The position numbers were made by a program, and so were the translations under genes. From positions 1 to 64,000 of the forward strand of contig CACZFN010000010.1 of NCBI GenBank assembly GCA_902780505.1: a stretch of DNA of 64,000 nucleotides, written 5' to 3'. The notes under the pieces were generated by a model. It made no database searches. It worked only from the letters and a program-made list of their open reading frames with translations, and was not told the origin of the DNA. Shown one piece after another: positions 42,234-50,629 of the stretch. The stretch's first letter is position 1, and each line of letters begins with the position of its first letter. Origin of the DNA: an uncultured Ruminococcus sp. GTDB lineage: Bacteria > Bacillota > Clostridia > Oscillospirales > Ruminococcaceae.

Positions 42234-44614
42234 TTGCCTGCCTCCTCCTCGAGCCTGTCGATTATTTCTTTCATGTCAAGTATCAGTGTGATAGAACCGT
42301 CGCCCAGTACCGAACACCCTGAAAGCCCCTGCTCTTTAAGTTTGTACCTTGAAAGTAAAGGTGAGAACGGCTTAACAACTACCTGCTGGTCAGCTATCAG
42401 CCTGTCAGTAAAGAAGCAGGCTTTTTTGCCGCCGACGTCGCAAAGGAGCATTATGCCGTCTGTCAGCGGTTTGTTTTCGCCCTTTACATCAAACACACGG
42501 CTCATTCTGTAAACGGGCAGGCACATACCTCTGCGCATTATAAGTGTGTCATTTTCAAGCAAAGTATCTTCCGTTGCCCTGAAAAGCTCAACTATTGAGT
42601 TCTTGGGCACCGAGAAATTATACCCCGCAACATCTATCCCCATTACATCTATGATAGAAAGTGAAAGCGGTATCTTTATCGTGAAAGTTGAACCCTCGCC
42701 AAGCTTTGAATCCACATAAAGCTTTCCGCCGACGGATTCAATGTTCTTTCTTACAACGTCCATACCGACGCCGCGCCCCGAATATTCCGTAACGACTTCA
42801 TTGGTAGAAAAGCCAGCCGCCATTATCAGTCCGAAGGCTTCCCTGTCGGTGTATTCGCTTTCGGGCTTTGTAAGTAAGCCGTTCTTTCTGCCCTTTGCAA
42901 GAAGCTTTTCCCTGTCCATACCCGCGCCGTTGTCGCGGCAGGAAATAACGACTTCACCCGAATCATACCCTGCCGATAAAGTGACCGTAGGTATTTCTGT
43001 CTTGCCCTTTTCGGCGCGTTCCTCCGGTGTTTCAATGCCGTGGTCAACTGCATTTCTCACAATATGCATAAGCGGATCGTTAAGTATGTCCACGATAGAT
43101 TTATCAACTTCCGTTTCCTCGCCCTCAAATACAAGTGTGACACCTTTGCCGAGCGTTTTGTTCATGTCCCTTACAACCCTCGTCATTTTGGAAAATGCGT
43201 TTGAAACGGGTACCATTCTTATGCTCATGACTACGTCCTGAAGCTCGTCGGTCAGCTTTTTGAGTTCACGAGATGATTTCTGGAAGCGGTCAAGGTTTGT
43301 AGTCACATTTTTAAGGTCGGGGTTTGATATAACGGTCGATTCTGTTATAACTATCTCCGCCACAAGGTCAAGCAGCTTGTCAAGCTTTTCAAGCTTTACC
43401 GATATAATGCTTGAAGCCTTGTCGCCTCCCGAAGGCTTTTTGGCAGCGGGTGCAGGCGGCTTTTTAGCTTCACTTGTCTGCGGCGTTTTGGGTGTCGCAG
43501 CCGGTGCAGCGGGTTTTTCGGCAGGCGGCGGGGGAGCACTCTTGTCAGGCTTTTTGACAAGTTCCGCCGCTTTGACGTTAAGCCCCTGTTTAAGCGATTC
43601 CACTACCGCCTGTGCGTCATCAGTTATGAATTTTATAAAAAGCCCGTCTTTGAGTATCCTGTCGCCCGAGCTGTCATCGTTCAGGTCAGACGGGAACGTC
43701 CCGCAGACTTCAGCTATATCACCAAGTCCTCTTACAAGTATCATACCTCTTATGCATGGCATCATACATTCGTCGTCAAATGTGACTCTGGCAGTCATCA
43801 TATCCTCAGGCTCGTCATCTGCAAATACTCCATCGGGAATATTGCTCGCAGCCCCCGCCGAAGCCCCCGCAGCGGGCTTTTCAACTATCGAAACATCTGC
43901 GACATTGAGCCCGTTTTTCAGCGAATTTACGACAGCGTCATTGTCATCTGTCACGAATTTTATATACAGCCCGTTTTTTAGTATCTCATCACCGGATTTG
44001 TCGTCGTTGAGGTTAGGCGGGTATGTGCCGCAGACTTCGGCTATGTCGCCAAGCCCACGCACAAGTATCAGTCCCCTGATAGTCGGCATCATACACTCCG
44101 CATCAAACGTCACCTTAGCGGTAACTACCTCCTCGGGCTCGTCGTCGGGAAAAACGACGGATAAGTCAAACCCGCCCGCATCAGAAGCGGCGGCCGAAGT
44201 ATCCTCGCCCTTCATGACTGCGGCAAAGGCGTGTATCTTATCCATAAGCTCAGTAAAATCGGTAAGCTCCTGCGAATCGTCCTGAATAACGTCTATTTCG
44301 TTTTTTAAGTTGTCAGAAGCCGCAAACAGCAGTTCATACATTGCAGGCTTGTCATATGTTACAGAGTTGTCCTCGCGTATGATGTAGAAAAGATCCTCTA
44401 CCGAATGGGCAAGCTTTGACATATTCTGAAGCCCCATCATGGCGGCAGAGCCTTTTATCGTGTGCATTACACGGAATATCTCCGCTATGTCATCAGGGAG
44501 AAGTTCGTCGTTTTCTGTCCGCATAAGTATATCGTCAAGTTCTTCGAGCAGTGAAGACGTTTCAAACACAAAGGTGTCAAGCATAGATTCCATGCCTGCT
44601 TCAAATTTAGCCAA
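42230..44614 (-). CDS. cheA: Chemotaxis histidine kinase CheA with duplicated middle domain
   Basis: A 794-residue kinase from the TTG at 44614; an ATG at 44593 is the alternative. AAAGGGTG upstream supports the TTG. Domain order: P1 phosphotransfer with His51 in VMHTIKGSAAM; two tandem copies of a domain (about 155-246 and 264-355, both with DDEPE, IRGLILVRGLGDIAEVCGT-type and NDDSSGDRILKDGL-type segments); a Pro/Ala/Lys linker; P3 dimerisation; P4 ATPase with NAVDHGIETPEER, DNGAGMD and GRGVGMDVV; P5 CheW-like end. The repeats take the place of a single P2. The promoter is at 44655-44683. Confidence 0.95.
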   Translation of the reverse strand: MAKFEAGMESMLDTFVFETSSLLEELDDILMRTENDELLPDDIAEIFRVMHTIKGSAAMMGLQNMSKLAHSVEDLFYIIREDNSVTYDKPAMYELLFAASDNLKNEIDVIQDDSQELTDFTELMDKIHAFAAVMKGEDTSAAASDAGGFDLSVVFPDDEPEEVVTAKVTFDAECMMPTIRGLILVRGLGDIAEVCGTYPPNLNDDKSGDEILKNGLYIKFVTDDNDAVVNSLKNGLNVADVSIVEKPAAGASAGAASNIPDGVFADDEPEDMMTARVTFDDECMMPCIRGMILVRGLGDIAEVCGTFPSDLNDDSSGDRILKDGLFIKFITDDAQAVVESLKQGLNVKAAELVKKPDKSAPPPPAEKPAAPAATPKTPQTSEAKKPPAPAAKKPSGGDKASSIISVKLEKLDKLLDLVAEIVITESTVISNPDLKNVTTNLDRFQKSSRELKKLTDELQDVVMSIRMVPVSNAFSKMTRVVRDMNKTLGKGVTLVFEGEETEVDKSIVDILNDPLMHIVRNAVDHGIETPEERAEKGKTEIPTVTLSAGYDSGEVVISCRDNGAGMDREKLLAKGRKNGLLTKPESEYTDREAFGLIMAAGFSTNEVVTEYSGRGVGMDVVRKNIESVGGKLYVDSKLGEGSTFTIKIPLSLSIIDVMGIDVAGYNFSVPKNSIVELFRATEDTLLENDTLIMRRGMCLPVYRMSRVFDVKGENKPLTDGIMLLCDVGGKKACFFTDRLIADQQVVVKPFSPLLSRYKLKEQGLSGCSVLGDGSITLILDMKEIIDRLEEEAGK

Positions 44615-44654
44615 AATGCTCACCCTTTCAAAAGTTATAATATACCTAATATAT

Positions 44655-44683
44655 ATTATACCAAAAAAATATAAGTTTTTCAA
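44655..44683 (-). promoter_or_regulatory. Promoter of the che operon
   Basis: On the minus strand TTGAAA, a 17-base spacer and TATAAT, about 40 bases before the cheA start. It is divergent from the zapA-like gene promoter. Confidence 0.8.
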
Positions 44684-44746
44684 GGTGCGAATATTACAGT
44701 AATTAAATAATTTTTTGTATAATATAAAAAAAATTCCTAAAACCTC

Positions 44747-44775
44747 TTGTGATTTTTATGTAAATATAGTATAAT
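44747..44775 (+). promoter_or_regulatory. Promoter of the zapA-like gene
   Basis: TTGTGA (44747-44752), 17-base spacer, TATAAT (44770-44775). The 5' leader is 38 bases. Confidence 0.75.
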
Positions 44776-44819
44776 ATAAGTAATAGTACCTATTTTTATT
44801 TGAAAGGTGTGCTAAAGAT

Positions 44820-45605
44820 ATGAAAAACAAAGTTCTGGTGAAAATTTACGGCAGGGATTATCTGCTCGCGACAGAGGAATCACAGGGGTACTCCGACAGG
44901 CTTGCGGATATGCTCAATGAAAAGCTGAGGAAGGTCATGAACGGCAAGAGTGAGCTTTCACGCCTTGACGGTGCAATGCTCGTGGCACTTGAAGCGATCG
45001 ACGAAGCTTATAAGGGTACAAAGAGCATTGAAAATATCAGAAGCCAGATAAAGGGCTATGTTGATGCCGCAGATAAGGCAAAGGCCGACCTTGAAGACGC
45101 AAGGAAGGAGATAGCCCTGCTTGAAGAAAGATGCGAAAAGCTTAAAGCCGAGGGCAAGCTTGCAGTCGAAAGTGCAAGCAAAATGGCGGCGGGACAGAAT
45201 ATGATAATGGATAAATCCAATAAGCAGACAGAACAGATACGACAGCTCAACACCCGCCTTACCACAGTTGAAGCCGAAAAAGCCGAAATGAATGCCAATA
45301 TGCGCAGGATAGATAACGAAAAGAAAGTTCTTGACAATGCTATGCGCAAGCTTGAAAACGAGAACAGATCTTTAAACGAAGCTATAGATAAGTACGAAAA
45401 GGGCAGTGCTTTGTTTATGGACAAGGCGGACAAGCTTGAAAGCGAAAACAATACCCTTAAAGAGAATATAAAGGCGTTTGAGCGTGAGAATGCTTTCCTT
45501 AAAGAAAAGGTGGCTCAGCTTGAAGCCGAAAAGCAGAGCGCAAGATCTGCTCAGCCGGCAAACAGGGTGACGCTAAGTGCACCCGCTAAGCCAAACGGTA
45601 AGTAA
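44820..45605 (+). CDS. zapA: ZapA-like cell division protein with long coiled coil
   Basis: A 261-residue protein. Residues 1-95 fit the ZapA domain (KNKVLVKIYGRDYLLATEES, LADMLNEKLRKVM, RLDGAMLVALEAIDEAYK), which binds and bundles FtsZ at midcell. From about residue 85 to 245 it is one continuous coiled coil of repeated heptads (ENENRSLNEAIDKYEKGSALF and similar), much longer than standard ZapA of about 100 residues. It overlaps the next start by one base (TAATG). Confidence 0.8.
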   Translation: MKNKVLVKIYGRDYLLATEESQGYSDRLADMLNEKLRKVMNGKSELSRLDGAMLVALEAIDEAYKGTKSIENIRSQIKGYVDAADKAKADLEDARKEIALLEERCEKLKAEGKLAVESASKMAAGQNMIMDKSNKQTEQIRQLNTRLTTVEAEKAEMNANMRRIDNEKKVLDNAMRKLENENRSLNEAIDKYEKGSALFMDKADKLESENNTLKENIKAFERENAFLKEKVAQLEAEKQSARSAQPANRVTLSAPAKPNGK

Positions 45606-47653
45606 TGGCGGAAGTTCTTTCACCCTGCGGAAGCTTTGAAACGCTTATGGCTGTGCTGAAAACAGGCACAGATGCTGTGTATGTCGGCTCAAGGAAGTTC
45701 AGCGCAAGGGCGGGCGCACATAATTTTGACCGTGATGAACTTAAAGCGGCTGTGTATGAATGTCATAAGCGCGGCGTAAAACTGTATCAGGCCATAAATA
45801 CCGTCATTACCGATGACGAGCTTGATGACCTTGTACAAGAACTTCGCTTTGCCTGTGAAATAGGTGTAGACGGTATAATACTGCAAGACCTTGCTGTGCT
45901 TGCGGCGATCAGGCAGTGCTGCCCCGAACTTCCCGCACACGCATCAACGCAGATGACCGTACATACAAAAGAGGGCGCGCTTCTTATGCGTGATATGGGC
46001 TTTTCAAGGGTTGTCCTTGCGCGTGAGCTGCCGATAGGGGTAATAAAAGAGATATCCGCCCAAGATATCGAAACGGAAGTTTTCGTTCATGGTGCTTTGT
46101 GTATGTCGGTTTCAGGTCAGTGCTATATAAGCGCACTGATAGGCGGCAGAAGCGCTAACCGCGGAATGTGTGCACAGGCTTGCAGGCTTCCCGTGTCGGC
46201 GGTAAAGGGTAAGGAAAGGTATGACCTTTCCCTTAAAGATATGACATATATCCCAAAGCTGACCGAACTTTCAAAGGCGGGTGTGGCTTCCCTTAAAATA
46301 GAAGGAAGAATGAAGCGCCCTGAATACTCTGCTGCCGCTGCCGATGCCTGCAATAAGGCACTTGCGGGGGAGGGGTATGATATCTCTGTCCTTGCTGACG
46401 TTTTTTCGCGCGGCGGGTTTACTGACGGGTATTATTACAATAAGACCGGCAGTGAAATGTTCGGTACAAGAACAAAGGAAAATGTAAAAGCCACCAATTC
46501 GGCACTGCCTAAGATACACGAACTTTACAGGTATGAACATAAATATGCATCCGTGTCGTTTAGTGTGTATGCACATACCGGAGAGCGTCTTGTTATAGAA
46601 GCTGACGACGGCTGCGGGAACAGGGTATCGGCAGAGGGCGATGTTTTGGAAAAAGCCCGTAACCGTCCCGCTGATAAAGATTATTTTGAAAGACACCTTT
46701 CCAAACTCGGCGATACGATATTTGAGTTATCGGCTGTTAATGCTGATATCGGGGGTGAGCCTGCTGCGGCTTCATCTCAGATCAATAAACTAAGGCGGGA
46801 GGTCTGTGAACGCCTTGAACACAAACGCGCAGACAAATTTACGCAAAAGTACAATTTTTCACCCTTTGATTATACGATAAATAAACGTGAGCCGCAAGGA
46901 AGACGGCGTTTGCGGCTTTTTATAACAAATACAGGGCAGCTTGCCAGAACAGACATTTCCGATACAGAACTTGTATGCTTTAAGCCTGAACTTGCGCCTG
47001 ATGTTCTCGGTATGGGCGTTCCTGCTGATAAGTGCTCTGTAATAGCTGACAGGTTCACATTTGATGAAGCGGCACTGATATCGCGGCTCAAAGCTGTGCG
47101 GGAACTCGGCATTAATGACCTTACTGCCGAAAACTTAGCGCATATACGTATAGGCAAAGCCCTCGGTATGCGGGTGCATGGGGATTTCGGCCTGAACATC
47201 ACAAATTCCGCCGCTGCCGGTATGCTCGCAGGACTTGGGGTGAGTGATATCACTCTTTCCTTTGAACTTAAAGCATCAGCGCTTGCAAAGATAGGCTCAC
47301 CTGTGCCTGTTGGCGTGTTTGCATACGGCAGATTGCCGCTTATGCTTAATGTCAACTGCCCCGTAAGGCAGGCTCTCGGCTGTAAGGACTGTACAAAGTC
47401 GCTGTATGACAGGACCGGCAGGACCTTTAAGCTCAAGTGCAGTAAGAAACAGGGGTATGTTGAGATATTAAACAGTGACGTGCTCGTTATGTCGGATAAA
47501 ACGGCGGACATTGCGTTTGCTGATTTTTTGAATATCGTGCTTTATGATGAAACACCTGAGCAGGTGCGTGAGATAATAAATGCATATAAAAGCGGCGTGG
47601 GACTTCAGATAAAGGATATTACCAGAGGTCTGTATTACCGCGGATTGAAGTGA
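45605..47653 (+). CDS. U32-family peptidase/23S rRNA modification-type protein
   Basis: A 682-residue protein of the peptidase U32 family, with AEVLSPCGSFETLMAVLKTGTDAVYVGS, PAHASTQMTVHTKEGALL and FVHGALCMSVSGQCYIS. The conserved Cys set (CMS..QCY..MCAQACRLP) suggests an iron-sulfur or metal centre. The C-terminal third is a DUF3656-type domain with RQALGCKDCTKS. Relatives act as 23S rRNA C2501 hydroxylation (RlhA) factors, or in ubiquinone synthesis. Proteolysis is doubtful, so the old name should be treated with care. Confidence 0.85.
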   Translation: MAEVLSPCGSFETLMAVLKTGTDAVYVGSRKFSARAGAHNFDRDELKAAVYECHKRGVKLYQAINTVITDDELDDLVQELRFACEIGVDGIILQDLAVLAAIRQCCPELPAHASTQMTVHTKEGALLMRDMGFSRVVLARELPIGVIKEISAQDIETEVFVHGALCMSVSGQCYISALIGGRSANRGMCAQACRLPVSAVKGKERYDLSLKDMTYIPKLTELSKAGVASLKIEGRMKRPEYSAAAADACNKALAGEGYDISVLADVFSRGGFTDGYYYNKTGSEMFGTRTKENVKATNSALPKIHELYRYEHKYASVSFSVYAHTGERLVIEADDGCGNRVSAEGDVLEKARNRPADKDYFERHLSKLGDTIFELSAVNADIGGEPAAASSQINKLRREVCERLEHKRADKFTQKYNFSPFDYTINKREPQGRRRLRLFITNTGQLARTDISDTELVCFKPELAPDVLGMGVPADKCSVIADRFTFDEAALISRLKAVRELGINDLTAENLAHIRIGKALGMRVHGDFGLNITNSAAAGMLAGLGVSDITLSFELKASALAKIGSPVPVGVFAYGRLPLMLNVNCPVRQALGCKDCTKSLYDRTGRTFKLKCSKKQGYVEILNSDVLVMSDKTADIAFADFLNIVLYDETPEQVREIINAYKSGVGLQIKDITRGLYYRGLK

Positions 47654-47661
47654 GGTAAAAT

Positions 47662-48099
47662 ATGAAACTACTTATAAAAAAGCTTAACGAAAATGCAGTT
47701 GTACCAAAAAGACAGACAGAATATTCGGCAGGGTATGACCTTTGTTCGGCAGAGGATATCCTCTGTGAAGCGGGTAAGACCGCTAAGGTGCATACGGGTA
47801 TCGCCGCCGAGGTGGACGGCGCAAAAGATGTCTGCCTTTTTATCTACGCAAGAAGCTCACTTGCAGCAAAGCTCGGCCTTGCGCCGGCAAACTGCGTAGG
47901 TGTGGTAGACTGGGATTACCGCGGCGAGATAATAGTCGCTTTGCATAACCACAGCGATAAGGACTATACGGTCAAAACAGGTGACAGGATAGCACAGCTT
48001 GTTATCACAAACGTGCTTACCCCCGAAACGGAGGAAGTCGATGAACTTTCCGATACCGAAAGGGGCGCAGGCGGGTTCGGCTCGACAGGTAAGAACTGA
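47662..48099 (+). CDS. dut: dUTP diphosphatase
   Basis: A 145-residue trimeric dUTPase. The five motifs can be read: SAGYDLCSAED, YARSSLAAKLGL, GVVDWDYRGEI, TGDRIAQLVI, RGAGGFGSTG. It removes dUTP so that uracil is not put in DNA. It is eight bases after the U32 gene, in one operon with it and the zapA-like gene. Confidence 0.96.
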   Translation: MKLLIKKLNENAVVPKRQTEYSAGYDLCSAEDILCEAGKTAKVHTGIAAEVDGAKDVCLFIYARSSLAAKLGLAPANCVGVVDWDYRGEIIVALHNHSDKDYTVKTGDRIAQLVITNVLTPETEEVDELSDTERGAGGFGSTGKN

Positions 48100-48144
48100 A
48101 CGCCCGTCTGCGGGTAAGAAAAAAACATATATAAAGGAAAATGT

Positions 48145-49311
48145 ATGAACTCAATAAAAAACGCTAAAATAATAACAATGGATAATACCCGCCGTGTCAT
48201 AGAATGCGGATATATAAAATGGCAGGACGGTATCATAACTGCGATAGGCGAGGGCGTGTGTGACGATACTGACGCTTTTGATGCGTGCGGGCTTACCGTT
48301 TACCCCGGCTTTATTGATGCGCATACGCATCTTGGGCTTACCACAAACGGCGTCGGCGAGGAAAGTGATGACTTCAACGAGGAAAGTGAGCCCTGTACTC
48401 CGCATATGCATATAATAGACGGTATCAACCCTATGGATGAAAGCTTTTATGAAGCAGTAAAGGCCGGCATAACATCTGTTGCGGTGTCGCCGGGTTCTGC
48501 AAATGCTGTGGCGGGGGATATCGCACTCCTCCATACAAGCGGCAGGCGTGTGGATAAAATGTGCCTGAGAACCGTCGGTATCAAGTTTGCTATGGGTGAA
48601 AACCCTAAAATGACATATATGAATAAAGAGCAGACACCTTATACCCGCCTTGCGATAGCGGCAATAATAAGGGAAGCTCTGAGTAAAGCAAAGCGCTATA
48701 TGCAGGATAAGCAAAAGGCAGAAAAAGAGGGTGAAGACCTGCCCGAACTTGATATGAAAAACGAAGCGCTTATCCCGCTTCTGCAAAAAAGAGTCAAGGC
48801 GCATTTTCATTGCCACAGGGCGGATGATATCTTTACAGCTATAAGGATAGCTAAGGAATTTGACCTTGACTACCTGCTTATCCACTGTACCGACGGGCAC
48901 CTTATCGCAGACGAACTTAAAGAGGAGGGCGCATTTGCGGTGGTAGGGCCTCTCCTTTGTGATAAATGCAAGCCCGAACTTGCCAACCTTACCCCCGCAA
49001 ATGCAGGTATACTTGATAAAGCGGGCGTGTGTGTCAGCCTTTGTACCGACCATAGTGAAACACCGGTACAATACCTCCCGCTGACTGCCGCAGTTGCCGT
49101 AAAAAACGGTCTTTCAAGGCAAAGCGCCCTTGAAGCTATGACAGTAAACCCCGCAAAAGCGCTCGGTGCTGAGGATATAATAGGCTCTCTTGAAAAGGGC
49201 AGGCTTGCGGATATGTCGCTTTTTGCGGGCGATCCGCTTGATGTATACAGCTCTCCCGCCATGGTGATAATAGGCGGAGAAATAAAACATAAGGGTGAAT
49301 ATAATGCGTGA
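48145..49311 (+). CDS. Amidohydrolase-family protein
   Basis: A 388-residue metal-dependent amidohydrolase, probably of the imidazolonepropionase-like/COG1228 group. Metal site motif YPGFIDAHTHLGL, then FHCHRADDIFTA and a DHSE Asp/His late in the barrel (SLCTDHSETPVQYLPL). EKGRLADMSLFAGDPLD near the end is the usual composite-domain close. The substrate is unknown. Its stop overlaps the fumarase start, so the two are co-translated. Confidence 0.82.
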   Translation: MNSIKNAKIITMDNTRRVIECGYIKWQDGIITAIGEGVCDDTDAFDACGLTVYPGFIDAHTHLGLTTNGVGEESDDFNEESEPCTPHMHIIDGINPMDESFYEAVKAGITSVAVSPGSANAVAGDIALLHTSGRRVDKMCLRTVGIKFAMGENPKMTYMNKEQTPYTRLAIAAIIREALSKAKRYMQDKQKAEKEGEDLPELDMKNEALIPLLQKRVKAHFHCHRADDIFTAIRIAKEFDLDYLLIHCTDGHLIADELKEEGAFAVVGPLLCDKCKPELANLTPANAGILDKAGVCVSLCTDHSETPVQYLPLTAAVAVKNGLSRQSALEAMTVNPAKALGAEDIIGSLEKGRLADMSLFAGDPLDVYSSPAMVIIGGEIKHKGEYNA

Positions 49312-50146
49312 GATAAATGTTAGTGTGATAGAAGACAGTATAAGGAAACTCTGTATAAAAGCAAACCTCTTTCTGCCTGAAACACTTGAAGAATGTATAA
49401 TAAAAAAATCAGCCGAAGAACAGTCAGCGGTCGGCAGAAATGTTTTTGATGATATAATAAAAAACTTTAACGTGGCACGTGAACAGACTATACCTATCTG
49501 CCAGGATACCGGTATGGCTGTGATATTTATGGAAGTCGGCCAGGATGTCCACTTTGTCGGCGGCGATATAAACGAAGCGATCGAACACGGCGTTTCACGG
49601 GGGTATATTGACGGCAGGCTTCGCTGTTCTGTCGTTTCGGATCCGCTCGAACGTGTGAACACAAATGATAATACCCCGCCGGTGGTTCATCTCAGATTTG
49701 TACCCGGGGATAAGGTGAAGATAATGGTTGCCCCCAAGGGCTTCGGCTCTGAAAATATGTCGGCGCTTAAAATGATGACACCCTCTGCAACACAGGATGA
49801 AATAGTCGATTTTGTGGTGGAATGTATAGCAAAAGCAGGTTCCAACCCATGCCCGCCTATAGTAATAGGCGTCGGTATCGGCGGCGATTTTGAAAAGTGT
49901 GCATACCTTGCCAAAAAAGCCCTCTGCCGTGATGTGGCACTCAGGAACCCCAAGCCGCTTTATGCAGAACTTGAAGCAAAAATGCTTGAACGTATAAATG
50001 CGCTCGGGATAGGTCCGCAGGGCTTCGGCGGGACAGTCACCTGCCTTGCTGTAAATATTGAACAGGCGCCGACACATATCGCGGGGCTGCCTGTCAGCGT
50101 AAATGTCGGCTGCCACGTAACACGACACGCTGAAACCGTCATCTGA
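49304..50146 (+). CDS. Class I fumarate hydratase, alpha subunit
   Basis: A 280-residue iron-sulfur dehydratase subunit of the FumA/TtdA N-terminal type. Typical parts are IPICQDTGMAVIFMEVGQD, RCSVVSDPLERVNTNDNTPP, MVAPKGFGSENMSALKMM and GGTVTCLAVNIEQAP, which together with two further Cys hold the 4Fe-4S cluster. The beta subunit gene normally follows directly, but here a PH-domain membrane protein comes next, so the beta subunit must be elsewhere or the alpha chain is an orphan. ATG 49304 has AAGGGTG. L-tartrate dehydratase alpha is an alternative. Confidence 0.88.
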   Translation: MREINVSVIEDSIRKLCIKANLFLPETLEECIIKKSAEEQSAVGRNVFDDIIKNFNVAREQTIPICQDTGMAVIFMEVGQDVHFVGGDINEAIEHGVSRGYIDGRLRCSVVSDPLERVNTNDNTPPVVHLRFVPGDKVKIMVAPKGFGSENMSALKMMTPSATQDEIVDFVVECIAKAGSNPCPPIVIGVGIGGDFEKCAYLAKKALCRDVALRNPKPLYAELEAKMLERINALGIGPQGFGGTVTCLAVNIEQAPTHIAGLPVSVNVGCHVTRHAETVI

Positions 50147-50164
50147 ACTTAGGGGTAATATTTA

Positions 50165-50629
50165 ATGCATATGTATAAGCCGTGCAGGCTTGCACAGATA
50201 TCAATATACCTGTTTGTGACGATCCTGATGCTTGCATTGTGTTCAGCCTGCGGCTTCGGGGCGCTGTTCATATCGGTGATATTCTGGTATGTTATGCTGT
50301 TTGTTATAGTTCTGAGCTTCCTCATTATGCTTGTGGTGATACCTGTGTTTTTTTCACAAAGTAGGTATTCTGTCAGCAATAACGAACTTGTCTGCCGCAC
50401 AGGTATTTTTATCTATAAAAGACAGTATATGAAAATGTCGAGTGTCAAGTCAGTAACAGCTGTAGTTACACCGCTCAGCGGGGCAACGGGGCTGAATTTT
50501 CTGATAATCAACGCACTTGGCTCACAAATGGTGTTTATGTTCCTTACCCGAAGTGACTTAAACGAAATAACAAAGCGTATCGACCGCGTGATAAAAAAGG
50601 AAGAATTCACAGATAATGAAGATGAATAA
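50165..50629 (+). CDS. PH-domain membrane protein (YdbS-like)
   Basis: A 154-residue protein with two N-terminal spans (LAQISIYLFVTILMLALC and YVMLFVIVLSFLIMLVVIPVF) and a cytoplasmic bacterial PH (bPH2) domain with SVSNNELVCRTGIFIYKRQYMKMSSV. In Bacillus the YdbS-YdbT pair gives resistance to some lantibiotics. The next gene is a longer relative and overlaps its end by 14 bases. Confidence 0.75.
   Translation: MHMYKPCRLAQISIYLFVTILMLALCSACGFGALFISVIFWYVMLFVIVLSFLIMLVVIPVFFSQSRYSVSNNELVCRTGIFIYKRQYMKMSSVKSVTAVVTPLSGATGLNFLIINALGSQMVFMFLTRSDLNEITKRIDRVIKKEEFTDNEDE

Noticed and set aside
43260-44285. 341-residue plus-strand frame opposite cheA
   Set aside because: Opposite-strand shadow of cheA with Ser/Ala-rich composition and no start signal.
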